Positions 28,946-39,604 are shown, numbered from the stretch's first letter. The stretch is DNA of 44,272 bases from Streptococcus infantis (GCF_015546995.1 NZ_JADMUH010000015.1:1-44272), one strand, 5' to 3'. Notes: generated by a model not told the origin, from the sequence alone. Translations and numbers: made by a program.

Positions 28946-28986
28946 AAAAAAAGAAAGAAATCCCGCATAAAATCAGGATTCCTTTC
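28946..28986 (-). terminator. Terminator between the two AliA-like genes
   Basis: Imperfect 11-bp inverted repeat (28953-28963 with 28976-28986, one mismatch) followed on the minus strand by a run of T's. It lies just after the stop of the upstream copy, so the two paralogues are probably transcribed separately. Confidence 0.75.
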
Positions 28987-29000
28987 ATCGTTGTTTAAGA

Positions 29001-30968
29001 TTATTTAACGTGGTTCGCTAACTCTTTTTGATATTTAGCGTTTGTTTCAAGTTTCTCTTTTTGCCATTTCTTGAGAGCTTCTTCGTATTCTTTAGTGGTT
29101 ACAATATCATTTTGCAACTCTAGACCTTTAAATACAAACGGATCTCCCTTGATACCAACTTGAGAGTAGGCTTTCGAAAATGGTACTGTACGACTCACGG
29201 TCGGAGAACCACCTGAAGATGCTACAGGAATGAGGAGTGAGCTATCAGATACCCAAGCCTGTGCTTTAGCATATTTTTCATAGCGTTTGTTAAGGTCAGT
29301 TGTTTCTGATGCTGCATCATCCAAGAGTTTCTTGTACTCATCAAGTCCAACTTGAGCCATGACTTCTGGATCTTTACCTTTTGTGATACCCAAGTGTTTA
29401 AGGGCAGACCCCTTCTTAGCATCCAAGATATTTAGATAGGTAGCTGGATCTTGATAGTCTGGTCCCCAACCAGTTCCGTTCAAGTCATAGTCTTTTTGAG
29501 AAGGAACCTTAGCTTGAGAAGTAATACTCATTTTCTCATTATCTGTCATTTGAAGCACATCGATGACAACATTTTCAGTTCCAAGCGCTGCTTCGACAGA
29601 TTGTTTGAGGGAGTTGGTTTGTTGAACAGCAATGACATCTGTCTGTTCAACTGGAATATCCAAATGGATTGGGAAGGTTACGCCCTTGGCTTGCAATTCT
29701 GACTTGGCTTTTTCAAAGGCAGCTTTTGCTTTTGTTGGATTGTAAAGAGTGTCTTTACCATCTGTCAAAGCTACATCTTTCCACTGGTCTCCGTATGTTA
29801 CCAATTGTTCTTGAGCCAATTCACCGAAGGTCTTTTCACCAACCTGAACATAGTCATAAGGTACAAGACTGGTACGGATAATCTTGTCCGCTCCTTCTTC
29901 ACCATTCATCTGAGCAGAGTAAGAATGACGGTCAAGAGCAAAGTTGATTGCCTGGCGGAAGTTTTTGTTGAGAAGCGCTTCTTTTGTAGAAGTTTTTTGT
30001 GCTTCATCTGTCTTTGCTGTCTTATTGTAAGACTGACGATTCACATTGAAAGTAAAGTAATAGCTGGTCGCTTCTTGCGGGCTATAGACAATCTTATCCC
30101 CGTATTCTTGCTTAGTTGAATCAAAGTTCGAACTTGTTGGGAAGAGACGAGCTGTTGTATAGGCTCCTGATGAGAAACTACGAATCAATGATTCTTGGTC
30201 AGATCCATCGTAGAAAGTTAGTTTGACGTGGTCAATCTTAACATTGTCTTTATCCCAATAATTTGGATTTTTTTCGTACTCGATCACTGATTTTGAAGTG
30301 AAGTTCTTCAAAATATATGGTCCATTATAGAGAATACCTGAAGGTGTTGCTGCACCATAATCTTTACCTTGAGAATTTAGGAATTCCTCATTAACTGGAA
30401 GCATAGTCGCTGTTGTTACCTTGGAATTCCAGAAGCTTTCTGGTTTGTTCAAGGTGTATTGAACAGTGTAGTCGTCAACCGCTTTAACTCCAACTGTTGA
30501 GAAGTCATTGCTTTCACCACTGACGTATTCTGCCAAACCTTTGATAGAATCTTGGATCAGAGTTAGGCCATCTGACTTACCATCAGCAGCATGTTTCAAA
30601 CCAGTCACAAAGTCTTGAGCCTTGACCTCAGCGTACTCTTCACCTTCAGAAGTATACCATTTGACACCTTTACGTAGTTTGTAAGTATAGGTCAAACCGT
30701 CTTGTGAAACCGACCAGTCTTCGGCAAGAGATGGAATCAAGTTTCCGTATTTGTCATTTTCCAAGAGTCCGTCGACCAAGTTAGCAATGACGTCCGATGT
30801 TGAACTTTTACTAGTAACACTATAGTCCAACGTTGATGGATCGATGGCATATACGTATGAAAATGTTGTAGGAGCATCTGCTTTTTTCTCTGTCTTTCCA
30901 CAAGCCGCTAAAAGAAGAGCTGCACTCATCGTTATCCCTGCTACTGCAAGCAACTTTTTCGATTTCAT
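29001..30968 (-). CDS. AliA-like oligopeptide-binding lipoprotein (upstream copy)
   Basis: A 655-residue substrate-binding lipoprotein of the same OppA/AliA family. The signal peptide MKSKKLLAVAGITMSAALLL is followed by lipobox LAAC (cysteine at 23). It shares DGLLENDKYGNLIPSLAEDW, TYTYKLRKGVKWYTSEGEEY, VKAQDFVTGLKHAADGKS and LNGTGWGPDYQDPATYLNIL with the downstream copy. No permease or ATPase genes are nearby, so it likely works as an alternative receptor for the Ami transporter encoded elsewhere, as AliA and AliB do in pneumococcus. Peptide ligands could be signals rather than nutrients. A strong promoter and a CodY-like box lie upstream. Confidence 0.93.
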   Translation of the reverse strand: MKSKKLLAVAGITMSAALLLAACGKTEKKADAPTTFSYVYAIDPSTLDYSVTSKSSTSDVIANLVDGLLENDKYGNLIPSLAEDWSVSQDGLTYTYKLRKGVKWYTSEGEEYAEVKAQDFVTGLKHAADGKSDGLTLIQDSIKGLAEYVSGESNDFSTVGVKAVDDYTVQYTLNKPESFWNSKVTTATMLPVNEEFLNSQGKDYGAATPSGILYNGPYILKNFTSKSVIEYEKNPNYWDKDNVKIDHVKLTFYDGSDQESLIRSFSSGAYTTARLFPTSSNFDSTKQEYGDKIVYSPQEATSYYFTFNVNRQSYNKTAKTDEAQKTSTKEALLNKNFRQAINFALDRHSYSAQMNGEEGADKIIRTSLVPYDYVQVGEKTFGELAQEQLVTYGDQWKDVALTDGKDTLYNPTKAKAAFEKAKSELQAKGVTFPIHLDIPVEQTDVIAVQQTNSLKQSVEAALGTENVVIDVLQMTDNEKMSITSQAKVPSQKDYDLNGTGWGPDYQDPATYLNILDAKKGSALKHLGITKGKDPEVMAQVGLDEYKKLLDDAASETTDLNKRYEKYAKAQAWVSDSSLLIPVASSGGSPTVSRTVPFSKAYSQVGIKGDPFVFKGLELQNDIVTTKEYEEALKKWQKEKLETNAKYQKELANHVK

Positions 30969-31000
30969 CGGTATTCTCCTTTAAAATACTATTTTTCACC

Positions 31001-31028
31001 ATTATACCCTATTTTTTTATAAAAGCAA
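31001..31028 (-). promoter_or_regulatory. Promoter of the upstream AliA-like gene
   Basis: Minus strand -35 TTGCTT (31028-31023), 16-base spacer, -10 TATAAT (31006-31001), followed by AAAGGAG before the start codon. Confidence 0.75.
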
Positions 31029-31040
31029 GGGTTTTCATGC

Positions 31041-31056
31041 AATTTTTTAGAAAATT
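31041..31056 (-). promoter_or_regulatory. Candidate CodY box upstream of the AliA-like gene
   Basis: Minus strand AATTTTCTAAAAAATT matches the CodY consensus AATTTTCWGAAAATT at 13 of 15 positions and lies 12 bases upstream of the -35. CodY represses peptide uptake genes in nutrient-rich streptococci, which makes the site plausible; such AT-rich matches also occur by chance. Confidence 0.45.
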
Positions 31057-31093
31057 CAAACTAATATTTTTTTAAGAAATTTCTACACTTATT

Positions 31094-31130
31094 TTAGAAA
31101 AACTCAAGCATCTTGGATACTTGAGTTTTT
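31094..31130 (-). terminator. Terminator of dexB
   Basis: Eleven-bp perfect inverted repeat AAAAACTCAAG (31098-31108) with CTTGAGTTTTT (31120-31130), ending in T's on the minus strand, directly after dexB. Confidence 0.88.
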
Positions 31131-31134
31131 AGGT

Positions 31135-32769
<1,635 letters not shown>

Positions 32770-32776
32770 TTACTCC

Positions 32777-32805
32777 ATCATAGACTTTTTTTATGATTTA
32801 TGCAA
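32777..32805 (-). promoter_or_regulatory. Promoter of dexB
   Basis: Minus strand -35 TTGCAT (32805-32800), 17-base spacer, -10 TATGAT (32782-32777). The -35 is embedded in the cre-like palindrome. Confidence 0.7.
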
Positions 32806-32814
32806 GCGTTTGCG
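32801..32814. promoter_or_regulatory. Catabolite-responsive element (cre) candidate
   Basis: TGCAAGCGTTTGCG fits the CcpA cre pattern TGNAANCGNTNNCA except at the last base. It covers the dexB -35, so CcpA-HPr(Ser-P) binding would block dexB. It is also about 55 bases upstream of the -10 of the divergent UPF0371 gene. Confidence 0.7.
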
Positions 32815-32869
32815 TTATCTTTTTTCTTACTTTTATTACTCTGTAGTTTCTTATCTTCTATTTTTTTTA

Positions 32870-32875
32870 TATAAT
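32870..32875 (+). promoter_or_regulatory. -10 element of the UPF0371 gene
   Basis: TATAAT 20 bases before the start codon, with a weak -35 (TTTCTT at about 32847). The ribosome binding site GAGG follows at 32883-32886. Confidence 0.5.
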
Positions 32876-32894
32876 AGAAAATAGAGGTAAAAAA

Positions 32895-34379
32895 ATGAAA
32901 AAACAAGCTTTTAGTTCTGAAAAATATCTAAATTTACAACGCGACCATATTTTGGAGCGTATTAACCAGTTTGACGGCAAACTCTACTTGGAGTTTGGAG
33001 GCAAGATGTTGGAGGACTTCCACGCTGCCCGTGTCCTTCCTGGCTATGAGCCGGATAACAAAATCAAACTCTTGCAAGAGTTGAAAGAACAAGTCGAGGT
33101 TGTTATTGCCATTAACGCTAGCAATATCGAGCACTCAAAGGCTCGTGGTGACTTGGGCATTTCATACGACCAAGAAGTGCTACGTTTGATTGATAAATTT
33201 AACGAACTTGGTATCTTTGTTGGTTCTGTTGTTATCACACAATACGCCGGTCAACCTGCTGCAGATACCTTCCGTAATCAATTAGCAAAAAATGGGATTG
33301 ACTCTTATCTCCACTACCCAATCAAGGGTTATCCGACAGATATGGACCATATCATCTCTCCTGAAGGTATGGGGAAAAACGACTATATCAAAACGAGTCG
33401 CAATTTAATTGTCGTGACTGCTCCTGGACCTGGTTCAGGTAAGTTGGCAACTTGTATGTCCAACATGTACCACGACCAACTGAATGGTATCAAATCCGGT
33501 TATGCTAAGTTTGAAACCTTCCCAGTTTGGAATCTACCTCTCCATCATCCAGTTAACCTGGCTTATGAGGCTGCTACAGCAGACCTTGATGATGTCAATA
33601 TGATTGACCCATTCCATCTCCAAACTTACGGAGAAACTACCGTCAACTACAATCGTGATATCGAGATTTTCCCTGTTCTCAAGCGTATGCTCGAACGTAT
33701 CTTGGGCGAATCTCCTTATGCATCTCCAACTGACATGGGTGTAAATATGGTTGGTTTTGCAATCACTGATAACGACGCTGCAATTGAAGCATCAAAACAA
33801 GAAATTATTCGTCGCTACTACCAAACAGTTCTCGACTTCAAGGCTGAGAAAGTTGCTGAGTCTGCTGTCAAGAAAATCGAACTTCTCATGAATGATCTCG
33901 GCATCACACCAGCTGACCGTAAGGTTGCTGTTGCTGCTCGACAAAAAGCTGAAGAAACAGATGGGCCCGCTCTAGCACTTGAGTTACCTTCTGGTGAAAT
34001 TGTCACTGGTAAGAATTCAGAACTCTTTGGTCCGACAGCTGCTGCCGTGATCAATGCTATCAAGAAGTCAGCGAACATCGATGCCGAAACAAAATTAATT
34101 GAACCAGAAGTTGTGAAACCAATCCAAGGTTTGAAAATCAATCACTTAGGTAGTCGCAATCCACGTCTTCATTCTAACGAAATTCTCATCGCTCTTGCAA
34201 TCACAGCTATGCAGAATCCTGATGCAGGCCGTGCTATGAAAGAACTCGGAAACCTCAAGGGAAGCGAAGCTCATTCTACGATTATCTTAACGGATGAAGA
34301 CAAGAATGTTCTCCGTAAATTGGGAATTAACGTAACCTTTGATCCCTACTACCAATACGATCGTTTATATCGTAAATAG
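32895..34379 (+). CDS. UPF0371/DUF1846 family protein
   Basis: A 494-residue cytoplasmic protein of the DUF1846 family, whose members crystallise as large two-domain proteins of unknown biochemical role. Conserved features are the N-terminal [60 protein letters not shown] (a glycine-rich, nucleotide-binding-like segment about 174-193), [20 protein letters not shown] and [20 protein letters not shown]. The gene is divergent from dexB; in pneumococcus a UPF0371 gene also adjoins dexB. The pairing is conserved although no functional link is proven. Full length and intact. Confidence 0.93.
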   Translation: MKKQAFSSEKYLNLQRDHILERINQFDGKLYLEFGGKMLEDFHAARVLPGYEPDNKIKLLQELKEQVEVVIAINASNIEHSKARGDLGISYDQEVLRLIDKFNELGIFVGSVVITQYAGQPAADTFRNQLAKNGIDSYLHYPIKGYPTDMDHIISPEGMGKNDYIKTSRNLIVVTAPGPGSGKLATCMSNMYHDQLNGIKSGYAKFETFPVWNLPLHHPVNLAYEAATADLDDVNMIDPFHLQTYGETTVNYNRDIEIFPVLKRMLERILGESPYASPTDMGVNMVGFAITDNDAAIEASKQEIIRRYYQTVLDFKAEKVAESAVKKIELLMNDLGITPADRKVAVAARQKAEETDGPALALELPSGEIVTGKNSELFGPTAAAVINAIKKSANIDAETKLIEPEVVKPIQGLKINHLGSRNPRLHSNEILIALAITAMQNPDAGRAMKELGNLKGSEAHSTIILTDEDKNVLRKLGINVTFDPYYQYDRLYRK

Positions 34380-34411
34380 ATTGAAGACTCGTAGGAACTT
34401 CTTATCAAGTA

Positions 34412-34462
34412 TCACCCCTCTTCGATAGATTTCGAATCTCTCTTAAGGGGTGACTTTCTTTT
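34412..34462 (+). terminator. Terminator of the UPF0371 gene
   Basis: TCACCCC (34412-34418) pairs with GGGGTGA (34447-34453), followed by CTTTCTTTT. The loop holds a second hairpin, AGATT-TCG-AATCT, giving a branched structure. Confidence 0.6.
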
Positions 34463-34536
34463 ATGCTAGAATTCTGACAATCTTCGGTTATCTTCTTTTC
34501 TAATTATTCTAACATTACTTCGGGAGTTTATTAAAA

Positions 34537-36012
34537 ATGAGAGAATTACTCACTCAAAAAGAACAAAGACAACTAAAGATTTTAGAGTACTTGTTCGAAA
34601 ATCCTGATTGGATTTATCTTGATGATTTATCTAAAACCATTGGACACAATGCTCGCATCATTAAAAGTGATATCAAAGAATTACGTGAAATCTTTCCTGA
34701 TTTTGATATTCGACACTCAACTGCGGGAATTATGATGGTGAATACGAAAAATAATGGCATCGAGCGAATTTACCAATATTTTTTACAGACATCTGATTAT
34801 TTCCAAATTTTAAAAGCATTTTTCCTTTTGGACAGCCCTTTTACCTATGAGCATCTTGCTGAATCTTTGGATATTTCCCTTCCTTCCTTGCGAAAGAAAG
34901 TTGCAGATATCAATAAGACACTTAATGGAACCTACCGCTTTAAGCTCAAGGTAACCCCAATCTCTATTATTGGAGATGAAAAAGATATTCGATTTTTCTT
35001 CTCCCAATTTTTCCACGAAGCTTATAATTTTCTGGACTGGCCATTTGAGGAGGTTAAGGAAGAAAATATAAATGATTTTGTCTCTTTCTTCATCAATTTG
35101 GCAAAATTCCCTGCAAAATATCAAAATCTTTACCAAATCAGAACGCAGGCTACAGTCGATTTGCACCGAATGAAGAGAGGATATTTCGTTCAGTTATCAG
35201 AACAAAATATTTCCTGGTTAAATCCTATTTTCGACCAACTACCCGATTTTCAGCATCAGTTACAAGATTTGGCCCAAGGACTTAACATTGAAATCAATCC
35301 GGAAAATATCTATCAAATCTTCAGCCCATTTGCTGAACCTAGTCTCTTCTTCACAGTCGAAGACTTCCTAGCTGCTCGTCAATCTGACGAAAAAGTTAAT
35401 TTGTCCTATCATGCTGCACGAGACATTCTGGACAACTTGACTCGAAGATTTGGTGTTCAATTTTCAAATACGGATACCTTGATTTGGAATCTGCATAACA
35501 CTGCCTTGCTTGAGCGAAGAGAAATCAACTCCGAATCGATCATTTCACAAAATAAAGACTATACACTTGGAAAGATTAAAAAATTCTTCCCTAATTTTTA
35601 TGAAGCAACAGTCTTTGAAATGATGCGCTATAAAAATATTATGGGACAAAAGGAGAAGATACCTGCTCTTTCTCACCTGATCTACACGCTGTTCACTCAC
35701 GCAGAGGGGCTTACAGATCAATTATTTGAACATAAAAAGAAAGTCAAAGTCTTAGTTCTCAGTGAGTATGACTTTGCTCATCCAGAATTCTTGATATCTC
35801 TCTACGAATTCCATACTTCAAATAACATCCAGTATGAAACTTGGGATAAAGAAACCCTAAATATCGAAGAAATTAGGCAAAGTGACTATGACGCTATTAT
35901 CACTAATTTTGATATTAAAGAAATCGATAATAAGCGAATCATGAACATTAGCCGACTATCTATTCTGCAAGTTGTCAACGAACTCAATAAGATTTCTATG
36001 CAAGATTTATAA
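34537..36012 (+). CDS. Mga-family transcriptional regulator
   Basis: A 491-residue DNA-binding regulator with the Mga/AtxA layout, resembling pneumococcal MgaSpn in length and pattern. The first HTH (about 8-60) is EQRQLKILEYLFENPDWIYL plus DDLSKTIGHNARIIKSDIKE. The second, Mga-type HTH is at about 95-135 (FTYEHLAESLDISLPSLRKK), followed by PISIIGDEKDIRFFFSQFFH. The middle carries PRD-like regions (LDNLTRRFGVQFSNTDTLIW). The C-terminal EIIB-like domain contains KVKVLVLSEYDFAHPEFLIS and YDAIITNFDI. In the family, phosphorylation of PRD histidines by the PTS tunes activity. It is monocistronic; targets are unknown, but the neighbouring dexB/AliA/capsule genes are candidates. Confidence 0.9.
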   Translation: MRELLTQKEQRQLKILEYLFENPDWIYLDDLSKTIGHNARIIKSDIKELREIFPDFDIRHSTAGIMMVNTKNNGIERIYQYFLQTSDYFQILKAFFLLDSPFTYEHLAESLDISLPSLRKKVADINKTLNGTYRFKLKVTPISIIGDEKDIRFFFSQFFHEAYNFLDWPFEEVKEENINDFVSFFINLAKFPAKYQNLYQIRTQATVDLHRMKRGYFVQLSEQNISWLNPIFDQLPDFQHQLQDLAQGLNIEINPENIYQIFSPFAEPSLFFTVEDFLAARQSDEKVNLSYHAARDILDNLTRRFGVQFSNTDTLIWNLHNTALLERREINSESIISQNKDYTLGKIKKFFPNFYEATVFEMMRYKNIMGQKEKIPALSHLIYTLFTHAEGLTDQLFEHKKKVKVLVLSEYDFAHPEFLISLYEFHTSNNIQYETWDKETLNIEEIRQSDYDAIITNFDIKEIDNKRIMNISRLSILQVVNELNKISMQDL

Positions 36013-36016
36013 TTTT

Positions 36017-36049
36017 AAAAACCTCCTAGAAAGAATCTAGGAGGTTTTT
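36017..36049. terminator. Bidirectional terminator
   Basis: Perfect 14-bp stem AAAAACCTCCTAGA (36017-36030), loop AAGAA, TCTAGGAGGTTTTT (36036-36049). A/T runs on both sides let it end the Mga-type gene on the plus strand and the convergent 36090-36617 gene on the minus strand. Confidence 0.92.
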
Positions 36050-36089
36050 AGTAATCTATGTTTTTCTAAAGAATCATGAGCCAATCACA

Positions 36090-36617
36090 TTATTCAAAAT
36101 CAACAGTATTATTCTTAATCACAAGCTTGGTATGAGCTGTTATATATTGTCGGTCAAGGGTTGTTGTAACTTCCCCTTCACCATTTATAATATGCCAAGC
36201 TCCATCTTTATGAACCACCATAGCAACTTCTTGTTTGTTTTTATCTTCATTCTTAACAGCCAAGGCATAGGCGTCATCGACCCCTTCTAGCAAGAGTTCT
36301 TTGTTGCTACTGAGTGTCAGTAGATAATAGGCCCCGTCTCGAACACCAATATCGTATTGTTGATTCACAAATATGGTTTTGTCGTAGCTAGGTCTTGGTT
36401 CAGAAGTCCCTGATCCATTTCCAAGAATACTTTTAAAAGTACTTTTTTGTTTTTCTGACTCTGCCTGTTCTTGAGATTTGATAAATTCCTGAACTGCAGC
36501 AATCTTTTCACTCTCTTGTTTCTTTGAAGCTCTCATTTGATGAATCACGACAGTTCGAATCAAAAATGAACTGGCAAACAGGAGTCCTATGATAGATGAA
36601 ATTTTCCCCTTTTTCAT
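36090..36617 (-). CDS. Membrane-anchored protein of unknown function
   Basis: A 175-residue protein that I do not recognise. It begins MKKGKISSIIGLLFASSFLI, an N-terminal signal-anchor (about 5-25) with no lipobox. A charged, probably helical stretch follows (about 25-65: KKQESEKIAAVQEFIKSQEQ and more lysine/glutamate). An extracytoplasmic domain is suggested by FVNQQYDIGVRDGAYYLLTL, VDDAYALAVKNEDKNKQEV, MVVHKDGAWHIINGEGEVTT and LVIKNNTVDFE, which read as beta strands. The ATG at 36617 has GGAG five bases before it; an upstream GTG lacks a site. It is monocistronic, convergent with the Mga-type gene, 104 bases after glmS. Pneumococci have similar small hypothetical proteins. Confidence 0.75.
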   Translation of the reverse strand: MKKGKISSIIGLLFASSFLIRTVVIHQMRASKKQESEKIAAVQEFIKSQEQAESEKQKSTFKSILGNGSGTSEPRPSYDKTIFVNQQYDIGVRDGAYYLLTLSSNKELLLEGVDDAYALAVKNEDKNKQEVAMVVHKDGAWHIINGEGEVTTTLDRQYITAHTKLVIKNNTVDFE

Positions 36618-36721
36618 TTCCGCTCCAATTTCCTTATACTTCACTATTTACTACTTTTCTATAGTATAACAAGATTTTGCTAGGTTGACAAGAAAAGTTG
36701 GAGTTTAGGAGCAGGACTTCC

Positions 36722-38530
36722 TTATTCTACTGTTACAGACTTGGCAAGATTACGTGGTTTATCCACATCAAGTCCACGGTGGAGGGTTGCAAAGTAAGCG
36801 ACCAATTGAGTTGGCACGACCATTGAGATTGGTGAGAGGTAAGGGTGTACGGTCGTAAGGACGATGTCATCTGTATCTTTGGCAACATTCTCTTCTGCGA
36901 TGGTGAGTACCTTAGCGCCACGGGCAGCAACTTCTTGGATATTCCCACGAGTGTGGTTAGCAAGAACTGGGTCTGACAAGAGGGCCAAAACAGGGGTTCC
37001 ATCCTCAATCAAGGCAATAGTTCCGTGTTTGAGTTCCCCTGCCGCAAAGCCTTCACATTGAATGTAAGAAATCTCTTTGAGTTTGAGACTGGCTTCCATG
37101 GCTACATAGTAATCTTGACCACGTCCGATATAAAAGGCGTTGCGTGTTGTTTCAAGAAGCTCACGAACCTTGCTATCAATCAATTCTTTTTCTGAAAGGG
37201 TTGATTCGATAGACTGAGCCACGATAGACAACTCGTGAACCAGGTCAAAAGCTTGAGCTTTTTCGTTTTCATTTGCTTCACCAACCGCTTTTGCAAGGAA
37301 GGCAAGAGCAGCGATTTGCGCCGTATAAGCCTTGGTTGATGCTACAGCAATTTCAGGTCCTGCATGAAGCGGCATAGTATGGTTGGCTTCACGAGAAAGA
37401 GTGGATCCTGGCACATTTGTCACTGTCAAGCTTGGAATCCCCATTTCATTGGCCTTGACCAAAACCTGACGGCTATCAGCTGTTTCACCAGACTGACTGA
37501 TAAAGATAAAGAGTGGTTTTTTGCTGAGAAGTGGCATACCGTAGCCCCACTCAGAGGAGATTCCAAGTTCAACTGGCGTATCTGTCAATTCTTCCAACAT
37601 TTTCTTAGAAGCAAATCCTGCATGGTAAGATGTTCCAGCTGCAAGAATGTAGATGCGGTCTGCATCTTGAACAGCCTTGATGATAGCTGGGTCTACGACT
37701 ACTTGACCAGCCTCATCTGTGTAAGCTTGGATCAACTTACGCATAACTGTCGGTTGCTCATCGATTTCCTTAAGCATGTAGTAAGGATAAGTTCCCTTAC
37801 CGATATCAGACAAATCAAGTTCAGCAGTGTAGCTAGCACGCTCACGACGATTTCCATCATAGTCTTGAACTTCAACGCTATCGGCTTTCACGATTACCAA
37901 CTCTTGGTCATGGATTTCCATGTATTGGTTAGTCTCACGAATCATGGCCATGGCGTCTGAGCAGACCATGTTGTATCCTTCCCCAAGACCAATCAAGAGT
38001 GGTGATTTATTCTTGGCTACATAGATGACATCTGGATTTTCAGAGTCAATCAAGGCAAAAGCATAAGAACCACGGATGATATGAAGAGCTTTTTTGAAGG
38101 CTTCAAGTACTGACAAGCCGTCTTCTTCCGCAAATTTTCCAATCAAGTGAACGGCGATTTCTGTATCTGTTTGTCCCTTGAAGTGGTGTCCTGCAAGGTA
38201 TTCTTCCTTAATTTCAAGATAGTTTTCGATCACCCCATTGTGAACCAAGACAAAACGTCCAGTCTCAGATCGGTGTGGGTGAGCGTTGTCTTCCGTTGGT
38301 TTTCCGTGAGTAGCCCAACGAGTATGTCCGATACCAGTTGTTCCCTCAACACCTGCAGTTTTAGCAGACAATTCTGCAATACGGCCAACAGCCTTCACCA
38401 AATGGCTTTCAGCACCACCTAGAATAAAAATTCCAGCCGAATCATAACCACGGTATTCGAGTTTTTCAAGTCCTTGAATCAAAATATCAGTTGCATTTGT
38501 GTTTTCAACAACACCAACAATTCCACACAT
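36722..38530 (-). CDS. glmS: Glutamine-fructose-6-phosphate aminotransferase (isomerising)
   Basis: Makes glucosamine-6-phosphate from fructose-6-phosphate and glutamine, the entry to UDP-GlcNAc for peptidoglycan and for the ManNAc-containing polymer inferred here. The 602-residue protein starts with the Ntn nucleophile [15 protein letters not shown] (Cys2 after Met removal). The glutaminase domain contains [14 protein letters not shown] and [20 protein letters not shown]. Two SIS isomerase domains follow, with [28 protein letters not shown] and [20 protein letters not shown]. The C-terminus [16 protein letters not shown] closes the active site. No glmS ribozyme is seen; control seems to be at the promoter, with paired TTGGTATAG repeats. 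Confidence 0.98.
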   Translation of the reverse strand: MCGIVGVVENTNATDILIQGLEKLEYRGYDSAGIFILGGAESHLVKAVGRIAELSAKTAGVEGTTGIGHTRWATHGKPTEDNAHPHRSETGRFVLVHNGVIENYLEIKEEYLAGHHFKGQTDTEIAVHLIGKFAEEDGLSVLEAFKKALHIIRGSYAFALIDSENPDVIYVAKNKSPLLIGLGEGYNMVCSDAMAMIRETNQYMEIHDQELVIVKADSVEVQDYDGNRRERASYTAELDLSDIGKGTYPYYMLKEIDEQPTVMRKLIQAYTDEAGQVVVDPAIIKAVQDADRIYILAAGTSYHAGFASKKMLEELTDTPVELGISSEWGYGMPLLSKKPLFIFISQSGETADSRQVLVKANEMGIPSLTVTNVPGSTLSREANHTMPLHAGPEIAVASTKAYTAQIAALAFLAKAVGEANENEKAQAFDLVHELSIVAQSIESTLSEKELIDSKVRELLETTRNAFYIGRGQDYYVAMEASLKLKEISYIQCEGFAAGELKHGTIALIEDGTPVLALLSDPVLANHTRGNIQEVAARGAKVLTIAEENVAKDTDDIVLTTVHPYLSPISMVVPTQLVAYFATLHRGLDVDKPRNLAKSVTVE

Positions 38531-38572
38531 AGCATATACGACACAGACAAGCTGTGCTTTCTCCTTATCGAA

Positions 38573-38589
38573 ATTGGTATAGTCTGATT
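38573..38589 (+). promoter_or_regulatory. Candidate NagR-type operator downstream of the glmS promoter
   Basis: ATTGGTATAGTCTGATT, a partial match to HutC/NagR-type sites (TTGGTATAGACCAA-like), between the glmS -10 and start codon. It shares ATTGGTATAGT with the copy at 38652. NagR is a GntR/HutC repressor that acts on nagB and glmS in streptococci; the site assignment is inference. Confidence 0.45.
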
Positions 38590-38614
38590 TTCTGTTTTTA
38601 GAATCAGTGAAAAC

Positions 38615-38643
38615 AGTATATACTTGTTTCTTTCACTTGTCAA
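38615..38643 (-). promoter_or_regulatory. Promoter of glmS
   Basis: Minus strand -35 TTGACA (38643-38638), 17-base spacer, -10 TATACT (38620-38615), about 85 bases before the start codon. Confidence 0.85.
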
Positions 38644-38651
38644 GAATAAAA

Positions 38652-38667
38652 ATTGGTATAGTTCAAT
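38652..38667 (+). promoter_or_regulatory. Candidate NagR-type operator upstream of the glmS -35
   Basis: ATTGGTATAGTTCAAT, nine bases beyond the -35. TTGGTATAGTTCAA matches the presumed operator TTGGTATAGACCAA at 12 of 14 positions. The distance between the two copies is 79 bases, so looping or independent control is possible. Confidence 0.5.
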
Positions 38668-38685
38668 TGCTTTTAAACAGCAAAC

Positions 38686-38717
38686 AAAAAACCATTCAAG
38701 AAACAGCTCTTGAACGG
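38686..38717 (-). terminator. Terminator of the ADP-ribosylglycohydrolase gene
   Basis: Minus strand CCGTTCAAGA-GCTGTT-TCTTGAATGG then six T's, 86 bases after the stop. It separates this gene from glmS. Confidence 0.85.
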
Positions 38718-38803
38718 CTGGAAATTATCCTTATTTAGCTTATATCCATACCCTATCTAACACTAGATATCATAGTTTATCTTTTCTCACTCCTCGTAGC
38801 CAA

Positions 38804-39604
38804 TTATTTATTAGGGTGGATGGGATAGGCACTTTCAAAAGTATCCACTATCTCTACTAAACGATCATCCAGATAGGCCATAGCTTGATTTCTGATTGGA
38901 GCAGGAATTCCATAGTAGGCTTGCGCAAGACCTCCACAGATAGCAGCGATGGTGTCGCTATCTCCTCCGATGGAAATAGCATTTCTGATAGCATCTTCAA
39001 AATCTTGTGACTCGAAAAAGGCTTGGAAAGCCTGAGGAACTGATCCTTGACAAGTCACATCAAAGCTATAGTCCTCACGAATTTGATCCAGGGTAAAGTC
39101 CATGGAATAGTAATTTTTATCGATGTAGTCTCTGATTTCATGGCGGCTAGAACCAGTTCTAGCCAAGAAGATAGCTACTGCAACTGCTTCTGCACCTTTT
39201 AGTCCCTCAGGATGGTCATGACTCACTTCTGTCACTGCTTGGGACAAAGCCTTTGCCTGCTCTATGCTATCTGCCGCAAAACCGACAGGGCTGATTCTCA
39301 TGGCAGAGCCATTGCCATAACTACCATAGGGTTGAGGATCATCTGAAAAGATCCAGTAGAAAAAATGACCGCCATAGCCACAATTTGGATATTGTCTCCC
39401 TATCTCTTGCATGTATTTCACTGCATTTTTCGAGAGTTGACTCCAGTCTTCCCTACTAGCCAATAAGGCTTTAGCAACCGCCAAAGTCATAACACTATCG
39501 TCCGTCGGGCAAGAATCACGAGTGAACAAATCAAACTCTTTACTCTTATGATTATCCGCCTCAAATCGGGAACCAATAATATCTCCAATAACTGCTCCTA
39601 GCAT
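38804..39604 (-). CDS. ADP-ribosylglycohydrolase family protein
   Basis: A 266-residue DraG/ARH-type hydrolase that removes ADP-ribose from a target; the substrate is not known. It starts MLGAVIGDIIGSRFEADNHK. Metal-binding motifs are CPTDDSVMTLAVAKALL (about 32-48, paired aspartates) and IGGDSDTIAAICGGLAQAYY (about 217-236), with YGNGSAMRISPVGFAA between them. All residues expected to bind the two Mg ions are present, so it should be active. It has its own extended -10 promoter and terminator, and lies 100 bases after the SOS-type cassette. No ADP-ribosyltransferase gene is visible nearby. Confidence 0.93.
   Translation of the reverse strand: MLGAVIGDIIGSRFEADNHKSKEFDLFTRDSCPTDDSVMTLAVAKALLASREDWSQLSKNAVKYMQEIGRQYPNCGYGGHFFYWIFSDDPQPYGSYGNGSAMRISPVGFAADSIEQAKALSQAVTEVSHDHPEGLKGAEAVAVAIFLARTGSSRHEIRDYIDKNYYSMDFTLDQIREDYSFDVTCQGSVPQAFQAFFESQDFEDAIRNAISIGGDSDTIAAICGGLAQAYYGIPAPIRNQAMAYLDDRLVEIVDTFESAYPIHPNK

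Noticed and set aside
38531..38803. glmS ribozyme upstream of glmS
   Set aside because: The leader is too short from the mapped promoter and shows no ribozyme core; promoter-level control is more likely.
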